8,779 bases of DNA from Chloroflexota bacterium (GTDB taxonomy: Bacteria; Chloroflexota; Limnocylindria; Limnocylindrales; CSP1-4). The notes under the pieces were generated by a model, which was not told the origin of the DNA, ran no database searches, and worked only from the letters and a program-made list of their open reading frames with translations. Of this stretch, positions 1 through 5,683 are shown piece after piece. The stretch is taken from assembly GCA_021785115.1 (NCBI GenBank), contig JAJYGO010000193.1, forward strand, positions 1 to 8,779, in the 5' to 3' direction. Position numbers and translations under genes: made by a program. Numbering within the stretch: the first letter of the stretch is position 1; the number at the start of each line of letters is the position of its first letter.

Positions 1-731
1 ATCCCGATCACGGCGTCGACGATGGTCAGATCGGCCTTCCGGATCCGGTACTCGTCGACCACCTTGGGATCGATGTCGTTGCGGTGCTGACCCTGCTGGT
101 TCGTGTGCAGGCCCTTCCCGTCGACGCCGCCCTCGCTCGGGTGGTCGTTGCGCAGGATGCCCTGCCAGTTCGCGATCCCGAGCGTGACCGTCTTGGCCAG
201 GTGGACCTTCATCTTGGGCACGTTGATCACGACGTCGGCGTCGAGGAATGGCTTCCACACGTCGGCCTCGTGCAGGTACCGCGCGCCGGGCACCTTCACG
301 TGCACCGTCTCGTGCTCGTCGAAGTAGATGATCCGGTCCGCTTTGCCGCGCTCGGCGGCCTCGAGCAGGCCGCTCTGCGCGAACGCCGGGCGGGCCTTCC
401 CGACGTGCTTGCCGAGGGAGGGGTTGTCGCCGACCGCGATCTCGCCCGCCTTCGACGCCTCCTTGAGGTACAGGAGGACCGCCTCGAGCGTGCGCGGGTC
501 GACCACGGCGAAGCTCGTCGGCGGGGCCTGGAAGGCGAGGTTCGGCTTGACCAGAACCTTCTGGCCGGGCTTGATGACATTGTCGATGCTGCCGACGGCG
601 AGCTCCACAGCCTCCTTGACGGCCGCCTTGATCTTCGCAACGTCCTCGTCGTATCGGACGTACTCGCCGGCCATGAACTGGGCGTTGCCCTTCAGCTCGC
701 CCGTGCGGGAGATCGCTACGCGTGTCGTCAT
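1..731 (-). CDS. DUF362 domain-containing protein (3' end outside window)
   Basis: Reading leftward from ATG at 731, 243 codons are open to the window edge, so the C-terminus is missing. The product matches the DUF362 family, whose members are usually 300-400 residues, often occur in genomes with Fe-S metabolism, and have no settled biochemical function. Family landmarks seen: GQKVLVKPNL near residues 55-64, VGDNPSLGKH near 98-107, the stretch DADVVINVPKMKVHLAKTVT followed by LGIANWQGIL, and DLTIVDAVIG at the visible end. No signal peptide or membrane segment is visible, so it is probably cytoplasmic. A strong ribosome site (GGAGGT, 739-744, 7 nt before ATG) supports the start. It lies 54 nt behind the aquaporin gene on the same strand, so co-transcription is likely. 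Whether a C-terminal ferredoxin-like part exists cannot be seen. Confidence 0.88.
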   Translation of the reverse strand, partial: MTTRVAISRTGELKGNAQFMAGEYVRYDEDVAKIKAAVKEAVELAVGSIDNVIKPGQKVLVKPNLAFQAPPTSFAVVDPRTLEAVLLYLKEASKAGEIAVGDNPSLGKHVGKARPAFAQSGLLEAAERGKADRIIYFDEHETVHVKVPGARYLHEADVWKPFLDADVVINVPKMKVHLAKTVTLGIANWQGILRNDHPSEGGVDGKGLHTNQQGQHRNDIDPKVVDEYRIRKADLTIVDAVIG

Positions 732-754
732 GAACAGGACCTCCGTGTGACAGT

Positions 755-779
755 CGTCCCGGTCGAGCGGATCGGGACG
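755..779 (-). other. Intercistronic inverted repeat between aquaporin and DUF362 genes
   Basis: CGTCCCG (755-761) and CGGGACG (773-779) form a perfect 7-bp stem around an 11-nt loop. It lies between the aquaporin stop codon (786-788) and the DUF362 ribosome site (739-744). No T-run follows, so a processing or mRNA-stability hairpin, or a leaky terminator, fits better than a strong terminator. Confidence 0.35.
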
Positions 780-785
780 GAAGCG

Positions 786-1673
786 TTACTTCGCGCCGGC
801 CCCGGCGCTGACACCGACCGCCGTGGGCGCCGCTGTGGCGGTCGGCTCAGGGGTGGGCGCGGGATAGAACGGCTTCATCACGTAGTCGAAGAACAGAGCG
901 CCAATCGGCCCACCGACGAGCGGGCCACCCACCGTCACCAGGAGTGAGCCGCCGTCACGGACCCCCGGGAACGCGATCGACCCGAAGCCCATGAGCCAGG
1001 TCAGGATCCGCGGGCCGAGATCGCGGGCCGGGTTCAACGAGGTCATCGTCAGCGGGGCGTCGATGATGACGATCATGCAGACGAGGACGCCAAGGGCGAT
1101 CGGGAAGAACCAGCTGCTCGGAGCGTTGACGGCCCGCCGTTCGAGCAGTGCCAGGATGAAGGCCACCAGCACGGCGGTGCAGAGCGCCTCGGCCAGGAAG
1201 CCGGTCCAGATCGGCACCGCGTCGTAGGCGGCCTGATTGATGCCGACCACCCAGGGATGGGGCGAGATCGGGATGAACATCATCGCCAGCTTCTCGCTCC
1301 CGGACTGGCCGATCACGAGGTGGTTCTTGGCCGCGAACTGGCCAAGCGCGGGGCCGAACAGGGCCAGGAGCGACACGGCCCCCAGGAAACCGCCCACGAT
1401 CTGCGAGATCCAGTACTGCACCACCCGATTCCAGGGGAACCGTCCGGTGATCGCGAGACTGAGGGTCACCGCCGGGTTGAAGTGCGCGCCGGACATGGAC
1501 GCTCCGGCGTACACGGCGATCGCGACCGCGAAACCCCAGCCCATACCCGCGCTGTAGAAGTCGCCGATCACTCCGAACAGGATCGCGGAGAAGATCAGCC
1601 CGCAGCCAAAGAGGACGATCAGGTAGACGCCGATCGCTTCTCCGATGTACTTGCCGAGCCAGGATTCCCTCAT
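786..1673 (-). CDS. glpF: MIP-family aquaglyceroporin (glycerol facilitator-like channel)
   Basis: A 295-residue inner-membrane channel for passive flux of glycerol or similar small solutes. Both signature loops are present: SGAHFNPAVT with the first NPA at residues 66-68, and SLNPARDLGP with the second at 214-216. R217 is the selectivity-filter arginine, and D218 is the residue that marks glycerol channels rather than strict water channels. Six membrane helices plus two half-helices are readable. Aligned from memory to E. coli GlpF, the filter positions read W46, V, T and R217, against W, G, F and R in GlpF. The C-terminus is a Pro/Thr/Ala-rich tail of about 25 residues (PTPEPTATAAPT), a composition common in Chloroflexota. 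I chose ATG at 1673 over the longer form starting at 1697 because GGAGG at 1680-1684 sits correctly before it. It lies upstream of DUF362 and downstream of an IclR regulator, its probable controller. No glycerol kinase is present in the window. Confidence 0.92.
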   Translation of the reverse strand: MRESWLGKYIGEAIGVYLIVLFGCGLIFSAILFGVIGDFYSAGMGWGFAVAIAVYAGASMSGAHFNPAVTLSLAITGRFPWNRVVQYWISQIVGGFLGAVSLLALFGPALGQFAAKNHLVIGQSGSEKLAMMFIPISPHPWVVGINQAAYDAVPIWTGFLAEALCTAVLVAFILALLERRAVNAPSSWFFPIALGVLVCMIVIIDAPLTMTSLNPARDLGPRILTWLMGFGSIAFPGVRDGGSLLVTVGGPLVGGPIGALFFDYVMKPFYPAPTPEPTATAAPTAVGVSAGAGAK

Positions 1674-1710
1674 CAGACTCCTCCCGCGCCAGCGCACCGT
1701 GCGCAGGCGC

Positions 1711-1945
1711 CCTCTCCGTAAGGAGGGCCGGAGGCGGGTGAGACGCAGTGGTCAGCTGACGTCGTTTGACCGCCCCCGGGGTGCCTGTGGTGTTCGCAGC
1801 CTCCCAGGGCCGTCGGAGAACCGATGGCGCCCCTCTCCGACGAGCCGACAGCGGCCACCGCCGGTGACCCCGCGGCACAGCGGCCTCTCCGTAATCGCCG
1901 CGATGGGCACCCTAGGCAGTGGTCCCCGTGGTGTCTACGGTGTTT
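1711..1945 (-). promoter_or_regulatory. Leader and control region of the aquaporin operon with duplicated words
   Basis: The 272 nt between the IclR stop and the channel start hold three short words that occur twice in the same order: CCTCTCCGTAA (1711-1721 and 1884-1894), GCAGTGGTC (1745-1753 and 1916-1924) and GTGGTGT (1787-1793 and 1928-1934). The right-hand set is compact. The left-hand set carries about 30 extra bases between the second and third words. A perfect palindrome GTCAGCTGAC lies at 1751-1760. These are candidate binding sites for the adjacent IclR protein or remains of a duplicated promoter region. No known riboswitch was recognised. Confidence 0.4.
1909..1937 (-). promoter_or_regulatory. 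Candidate sigma-70 promoter for the aquaporin-DUF362 operon
   Basis: On the minus strand, TAGACA (1937 to 1932, five of six bases of TTGACA) is followed by a 17-nt spacer and TAGGGT (1914 to 1909, a TAnnnT -10 box). Transcription would begin near 1902, giving a leader of about 230 nt before the channel ATG. One repeat word (ACACCAC on this strand) overlaps the last bases of the -35 box and the start of the spacer, where a regulator would interfere with polymerase. Confidence 0.45.
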
Positions 1946-2788
1946 TCAGATGGTGGGAATCCGACCCGGGACCGAGGTGTCGCGGGTCTCGAACAGCAGC
2001 GCCGAGGAGCGCCTCGCGGTGTTCGCCACCAGGCTGATCAGGCGTTCCGGCCCAGGGCGGAGGCGCTCCGGGCCCACTGCCACTGCGACGGCCGCGGCCG
2101 GCCGGCCGGCGGGCACGCGGATGCGAGCGGCGACACAGCACAGCCCCTCCTCGCCTTCCTCGATGTCCAGCGCGATCCCGCGCGACCGGGCTGTTTCGAG
2201 CTCGGCGAAGAAGTCGTCCACTCCCGTGACGGTGCGGTCGGTGAGTGGCTCGAGCGGGCGCCCGCGCAGCACCGCGATCGCGATGTTGGGGTCCAGGCTC
2301 GCGAGCAGCACTTTGCCGAGCGCCATGGTGTGGGACGGGCCCCGCAAGCCGGCGCGGAGATGATCGCCATGCTCGGCGTCCGGCGCCGCCCGCACCGACA
2401 TGATGACCGTCTGCCTCCCGACCAGGCGTCCGAGCACGGCCACGTCGCCGCAGCGGTCGGCCAGCTCTCCGAGCAGCGGCTGCAACTCGGGGAAGGGGTC
2501 GGGTCGGTGGTCGAGGTGCTCGACGAGCGCCGCCACGCCTTCCCCGATCACGAGCCCGCTGGCACCCAGGCGCACGAGGTACCCCTCGTCGATCAGGGTG
2601 TTGACCAGGTGGTAGGCGGTCGAGATGGGGAGCCCGAGGCCCGCCGCGATCTCCTTGGGGGCCGCGCCCTCGTTGGCGGCTACGTACTCGAGGACGTGAA
2701 GGCCCCGGGCGAGGGTTGAGAGTGCGTCAGCATGGCGACCGTGGCCAGCTGGCGACTGGACATCGAGGGCGAGGTCCCTGGGGCGCAT
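1946..2788 (-). CDS. IclR-family transcriptional regulator
   Basis: A 280-residue DNA-binding regulator. Residues about 22-78 form the winged helix-turn-helix (LARGLHVLEYVAANEGAAPK, then STAYHLVNTLIDEGYLVR). The rest is the IclR effector-binding domain, with the typical HTMALGKVLLASLD stretch and a C-terminal GIALDIEEGEEGLCCVAARI that matches the usual family signature. ATG at 2788 is preferred over GTG at 2827 because GGGGAG lies about 7 nt before it. The gene lies directly upstream of the channel gene on the same strand. The arrangement is like that of GylR, an IclR-type glycerol repressor of Streptomyces that controls a facilitator-kinase-dehydrogenase operon. Control of the downstream channel is therefore a reasonable inference. 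The ligand (glycerol, glycerol-3-phosphate or another) is not determinable from sequence. Confidence 0.9.
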   Translation of the reverse strand: MRPRDLALDVQSPAGHGRHADALSTLARGLHVLEYVAANEGAAPKEIAAGLGLPISTAYHLVNTLIDEGYLVRLGASGLVIGEGVAALVEHLDHRPDPFPELQPLLGELADRCGDVAVLGRLVGRQTVIMSVRAAPDAEHGDHLRAGLRGPSHTMALGKVLLASLDPNIAIAVLRGRPLEPLTDRTVTGVDDFFAELETARSRGIALDIEEGEEGLCCVAARIRVPAGRPAAAVAVAVGPERLRPGPERLISLVANTARRSSALLFETRDTSVPGRIPTI

Positions 2789-3135
2789 GCTCGACTCCCC
2801 GTGGCATGGGCGGCACGGACAGGCCACTGACGTTGTCCCATCCAGCCCTCTGCCGCCAGTGCCATCCGGCCCCAGCCATGAGCGGAGCCGAGCGGATGCC
2901 CGCGACCGTGAAGGAGACGCCCGCGGCGCCCAGCCGTAATCCCGAGGCCGGTGATGCGGACGATCGAGAGGGCGAGCAGCGGTGTTCCGTATCGCGCTGG
3001 ACCTCCTGGGGAGACCGTTCTTCGCAACGACCCTTCACGACGCCGCCCGGCCCACCTGGGCGGGACCGGCTGACACACCGGCCGCGCGGCAACCGTCGGC
3101 ATCTCCGGCACAGCCTCGACGACCAGCGGCGGGGA
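2789..3135. other. Non-coding stretch between S66 peptidase and IclR genes; possible gene remnant
   Basis: No ORF here has both a good start and a recognisable product. On the minus strand an excellent ribosome site (AGGAGGT, 3001-3007) has no ATG, GTG or TTG at a usable distance. Just after it, two hydrophobic segments lie in different frames (about 2991-2929 and 2936-2865) with mostly G or C third bases, as expected for a frameshifted, decaying membrane-protein gene. An inverted repeat CCGCCC/GGGCGG (3043-3048 and 3058-3063) downstream of the S66 stop could end that transcript. The IclR promoter should also lie here, but I could not pick a convincing one. Confidence 0.3.
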
Positions 3136-4179
3136 TCAAACCAGGGCGGTTGCCGGTTCCAGCAGCCGAAAGTCGCGACCACCCGCGTCGAGGCGGGCGC
3201 GAGCGCCGATGGGCAGCGTGAGCATGGGGTCCGTGTGGCCGAGATCGACGTTGCCGAGGACCGGGATGCCGGCCGACGCCGTCCGGTCTGCGACGACGTC
3301 CCAGAGCGCCGTGGTCTGCTCGTCGGTGTAGCGCGTCGGCCGCCCCACCACGAGACCCGCGACCGCGCCGAACACCCCCAGGTGTTCGAGGTCCGTCAGA
3401 TAGGCGTCGACGTGTGCCGGCGATGGGGCCTCCTCGGAGGTCTCGAGAAAGAGGATCGCACCGCGCAGGTCGGGCCAGAAGGCGGATCCCTTGAGGTGCC
3501 AGCAGATCGTCTCGAGGCAGCCGCCGATGAGCGGGCCTTCCGCGGCCCCGGAACGGAGCGTGATCCAGCCCGAGCTCGGGCGCCGTGCGCGCGCCCGGGT
3601 GAGGTCGGCCTGGGTGACGAAGTCGAGGAACTCGTCGGTCCATTCGGCCGCCGGCTCGAAGCGGATCGGCGCGGCCTCGAACCAGGCCGCGCGCAGGAAC
3701 CGATCGGTGTCGGGCAGGACCGCCGGGAACTCGGCCAGCTCAAGCGCGAGGGACGGGCCGTGGAAGGTCCGCAATCCCGAGCGCTGAGCGATCGCCCAGA
3801 GCAGCACGGTCACGTCGGAATAGCCCTGCAGGATCTTCGGGTGCGCGGCGAGCAGGTCGAAGTCGAGATGCGGCAGGATCTGGTTGGCGTGGTTCCCGCC
3901 GATCGAGGCGAGCACGACGCGGACGCGATCGTCGAGGAATGCCGCATGGATGTCTGCCGCCCGCGCCTGCGGCGATGCGGAGACCCACCCTGTCTTTCCG
4001 CCGGCGTTCGGCATCAGTCGGACCTGCAGGCCGAGGGACTCCAGGTAGGCGCGACCTCGTGCGACGCGATGCGGCCACCACGCCACGGCCGGCGCGGACG
4101 GCGAGATGATCGCCACGGTATCGCCGGCCCGGACCCGCGGCGGGGCTTCCAGGTCGTGCAGGCTATTGCGTTGCTCCAT
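3136..4179 (-). CDS. S66-family serine carboxypeptidase, MccF-like (LD-carboxypeptidase superfamily)
   Basis: A 347-residue cytoplasmic hydrolase. Landmarks: GDTVAIISPSAP near residues 19-30, SIGGNHANQILPHLDFD at 92-108, and KILQGYSDVT at 115-124 with nucleophile Ser121. FLETSEEAPSP follows with candidate Glu246, then LGHTDPMLTLPIGARARLD with His315. The Ser-Glu gap of 125 and Glu-His gap of 69 are close to those I recall for MccF (S118, E243, H311) and unlike LdcA (S115, E217, H285). The IGGxxxNxxLP and DFD pattern also favours the MccF branch, as may Trp180 in the loop before the second half. MccF enzymes cleave the amide bond of processed microcin C-type aminoacyl or peptidyl nucleotides; LdcA relatives trim murein tetrapeptides. 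The start lacks a clear ribosome site, and the gene begins 51 nt after the WYL regulator stop, so it is probably translated from a shared mRNA. The substrate is inference. Confidence 0.88.
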   Translation of the reverse strand: MEQRNSLHDLEAPPRVRAGDTVAIISPSAPAVAWWPHRVARGRAYLESLGLQVRLMPNAGGKTGWVSASPQARAADIHAAFLDDRVRVVLASIGGNHANQILPHLDFDLLAAHPKILQGYSDVTVLLWAIAQRSGLRTFHGPSLALELAEFPAVLPDTDRFLRAAWFEAAPIRFEPAAEWTDEFLDFVTQADLTRARARRPSSGWITLRSGAAEGPLIGGCLETICWHLKGSAFWPDLRGAILFLETSEEAPSPAHVDAYLTDLEHLGVFGAVAGLVVGRPTRYTDEQTTALWDVVADRTASAGIPVLGNVDLGHTDPMLTLPIGARARLDAGGRDFRLLEPATALV

Positions 4180-4230
4180 CGGCCCACTGTCGGCGACCCG
4201 GGCACCGCGGTCAAGGTCAGGGGGCCTTCG

Positions 4231-5268
4231 TCAGTCTCTCGACGTCGTCCCCGTCCCGCCGGACGGCCAAGCGACGCGGTCCGCCGTGCGGTACACCGAG
4301 ATCATTGCCCGAACCGTCGCCGCGAGGCGCTCCCGGAGCTCGGGCGGGTCCATGACCTCGACGCGAGCCCCCAGGCGGAGCAGGTCATCGTGTGCGGTCT
4401 CGAGCGTGCTGGTCCGGAACCTCGCGCGTACCCATCCGCCGCCCGCGGGATGTGCGGTCACCTCGCCACGCACGCCATCCTCCGTCTCGATCGCCGTGAC
4501 GTTGGCTCCGGTCGCGTACTCGAGGTCACCGATCGCATCCGCGCGAACGCGCACCATCACTTCGAGCCGCCGGATGCCCTCCTCGAAGGCGACTGCGGTC
4601 GCCTCCCAGTGCTTCGAGAGATCGAATGCCGCGGGACGCTCGAACCGCTCGTCGAGACAGACTGCCCGCAGGATCCGCGAGACTCGGTACGTTCGCAGCA
4701 GGTTGTCGCGGCGCGCGACGAGGTACCAGATGCCGGCCTTCAGCACCAGCCCAAGCGGCTGGACGCGGCGCTCGACCGGCCCGTCAGGGCCGTCGTAGTT
4801 CATCTCCAGCACGCGTGACTCCCACACCCCCTCCGCCACCGTGCCGAGCGAGGTGACCGTCTCGTCGCGGCGGAACCACCCGGGGGCCACGAACAGGAAG
4901 CGCTCGCGCAGGCGGGCCGCGCGGCTCCGCAGCTCGGTAGGCAGCGCGGCCATGACCTTGAGCTGAGCCGCCGCCAGCACCGTCCCCAACCCCAGCTGCG
5001 CAGCCGGGCCCTCGAGCCCGGAGAGGAACAGCGCCTCCGCTTCGTCCTGGTTCAGGCCGGTGAGCCGTGTGCGATAGCCATCGACCAGCCGGTAGCCACC
5101 CGCCGGTCCCCGCTCCGCGTACACCGGCACCCCCGCCGCGGCCAACCCATCGAGGTCGCGATACACCGTCCGGAGCGACACCTCGAGCTCGTCGGCGAGC
5201 TCGCGCGCCGTCATCTGACCGCGCGTCTGGAGGAGCAGGAGGACCGAGATCAGGCGGCTCGCATGCAT
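4231..5268 (-). CDS. WYL-domain transcriptional regulator (HTH-WYL-WCX)
   Basis: A 345-residue regulator in the usual three-part layout. Residues 1-60 are a DeoR-type winged helix (ISVLLLLQTRGQMTARELAD, then SLRTVYRDLDGLAAAGVPVY and GPAGGYRL). The WYL domain spans about 150-205, with the naming triad W181-Y182-L183 in LVLKAGIWYLVARR and conserved arginines in LLRTYRVSRI. The C-terminal WCX extension covers about 235-325. WYL domains bind ligands such as nucleic acids or nucleotides and control DNA damage, phage defence and metabolic genes. The ATG at 5268 has no strong ribosome site but starts the conserved HTH at the expected place. It precedes the S66 peptidase on the same strand, so it may sense that enzyme's substrate. 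It shares its upstream region with a divergent small gene, a layout typical of autoregulators. Confidence 0.92.
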   Translation of the reverse strand: MHASRLISVLLLLQTRGQMTARELADELEVSLRTVYRDLDGLAAAGVPVYAERGPAGGYRLVDGYRTRLTGLNQDEAEALFLSGLEGPAAQLGLGTVLAAAQLKVMAALPTELRSRAARLRERFLFVAPGWFRRDETVTSLGTVAEGVWESRVLEMNYDGPDGPVERRVQPLGLVLKAGIWYLVARRDNLLRTYRVSRILRAVCLDERFERPAAFDLSKHWEATAVAFEEGIRRLEVMVRVRADAIGDLEYATGANVTAIETEDGVRGEVTAHPAGGGWVRARFRTSTLETAHDDLLRLGARVEVMDPPELRERLAATVRAMISVYRTADRVAWPSGGTGTTSRD

Positions 5269-5309
5269 GGGTGCGAACGATACCGGCCCTTTCCTGCCGT
5301 CATGTGTCA

Positions 5310-5338
5310 GGTATGCCGGATAGGCTGGTGCCTGTCAA
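5310..5338 (-). promoter_or_regulatory. Candidate promoter of the WYL-S66 operon
   Basis: A perfect TTGACA on the minus strand (5338 to 5333) is followed by a 17-nt spacer and CATACC (5315 to 5310), a poor -10 matching three of six bases. Transcription from about 5303 would leave a 35-nt leader before ATG 5268. A good -35 with a weak -10 fits a promoter that needs an activator. The -35 box overlaps the expected start of the divergent transcript. Confidence 0.45.
5321..5326 (+). promoter_or_regulatory. Candidate -10 box (TAGGCT) of the divergent small gene
   Basis: TAGGCT fits the TAnnnT -10 pattern and lies 11 nt before ATG 5338, so the transcript would start within a few bases of that codon. 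No good -35 is visible. It lies inside the WYL promoter spacer on the opposite strand, so the two promoters would compete. Confidence 0.3.
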
Positions 5339-5400
5339 TGATCGGTGTCGCACGGGGGGCGAAATCCCCCGGAAGGTGTCGCGGGGGGCACGTGTCGTGA
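5338..5400 (+). CDS. Possible 20-codon leader ORF before the 67-residue protein
   Basis: ATG at 5338 opens a 20-codon frame (begins MIGVARGAKSP, ends GGHVS) whose TGA stop (5398-5400) overlaps the ATG of the next gene as TGATG. The near-leaderless position of its ATG behind TAGGCT and the one-base overlap are what make it a candidate. Nothing in the peptide is recognisable. Inside it lies a hairpin (GGGGG 5355-5359, CCCCC 5366-5370) and the word GGTGTCGC occurs twice. It could be a translational coupling device or chance. Confidence 0.3.
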   Translation: MIGVARGAKSPGRCRGGHVS

Positions 5401-5603
5401 TGGATCCCGAGCTTCTTCTGACGACGATCCGGCAGGACCACGAGCGGCTGGCGAACGACGTGGCGCGTCAAAGGATGGCGGCCGAACTCACCCGGCCGCG
5501 TCGACCCGGGTTGCCGCGCCGCACGCTCGGCCGCCTGCTGGTCCGTGCCGGGCTGTGGCTCATGGTGTCGCGCCCGGCGACGCCGGCACGCTCGCTCGAC
5601 TAG
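5400..5603 (+). CDS. Small protein of unknown function (67 aa, MDPELLLT type)
   Basis: The frame encodes 67 residues. It opens MDPELLLTTIRQDHERLAND, continues as a basic stretch (TRPRRPGLPRR), and ends in the amphipathic segment LGRLLVRAGLWLMVSR and a short tail. From general recollection, proteins of this shape (acidic helical start, basic middle, short hydrophobic helix) are frequent and uncharacterised in Chloroflexota. The C-terminal helix could sit on the membrane surface, but it is short for a full transmembrane span. The ATG is preceded by GGGGGG at 5383-5388, a weak ribosome site with 11-nt spacing, which fits coupling to the overlapping leader ORF. It is divergent from the WYL regulator and convergent with the M50 protease. 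Function unknown. Confidence 0.6.
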   Translation: MDPELLLTTIRQDHERLANDVARQRMAAELTRPRRPGLPRRTLGRLLVRAGLWLMVSRPATPARSLD

Positions 5604-5651
5604 CCTGGTGGTGTGGCTCGCCGGCCTCGCGCCTGAGCCATCGAGGGCCAC

Positions 5652-5683
5652 CCGCGGGCTCGTCGACGACGACCAGCCCGCGG
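5652..5683. terminator. Hairpin between convergent genes
   Basis: CCGCGGGCT (5652-5660) and AGCCCGCGG (5675-5683) form a perfect 9-bp GC-rich stem with a 14-nt loop, directly after the M50 stop codon (5684-5686) and 48 nt after the small-gene stop. There is no T-run, as is common in high-GC genomes. It could end both transcripts. Confidence 0.5.

Noticed and set aside
1674..1697. Longer aquaporin start at 1697
   Set aside because: The extra eight residues (MRWRGRSL) lie across the ribosome site for ATG 1673 and add nothing conserved.
955..1878. 307-codon minus frame starting at GTG 1878 behind GGAGAGG
   Set aside because: Although a ribosome-like site precedes the GTG, the frame overlaps the aquaporin out of phase and its translation is Arg/Pro-rich without family features.
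2716..4818. 700-codon open frame on the plus strand
   Set aside because: It lies antisense to the IclR, S66 and WYL genes, shows no recognisable domain, and is very rich in Arg, Pro and Gly, as expected of a shadow frame in GC-rich DNA.
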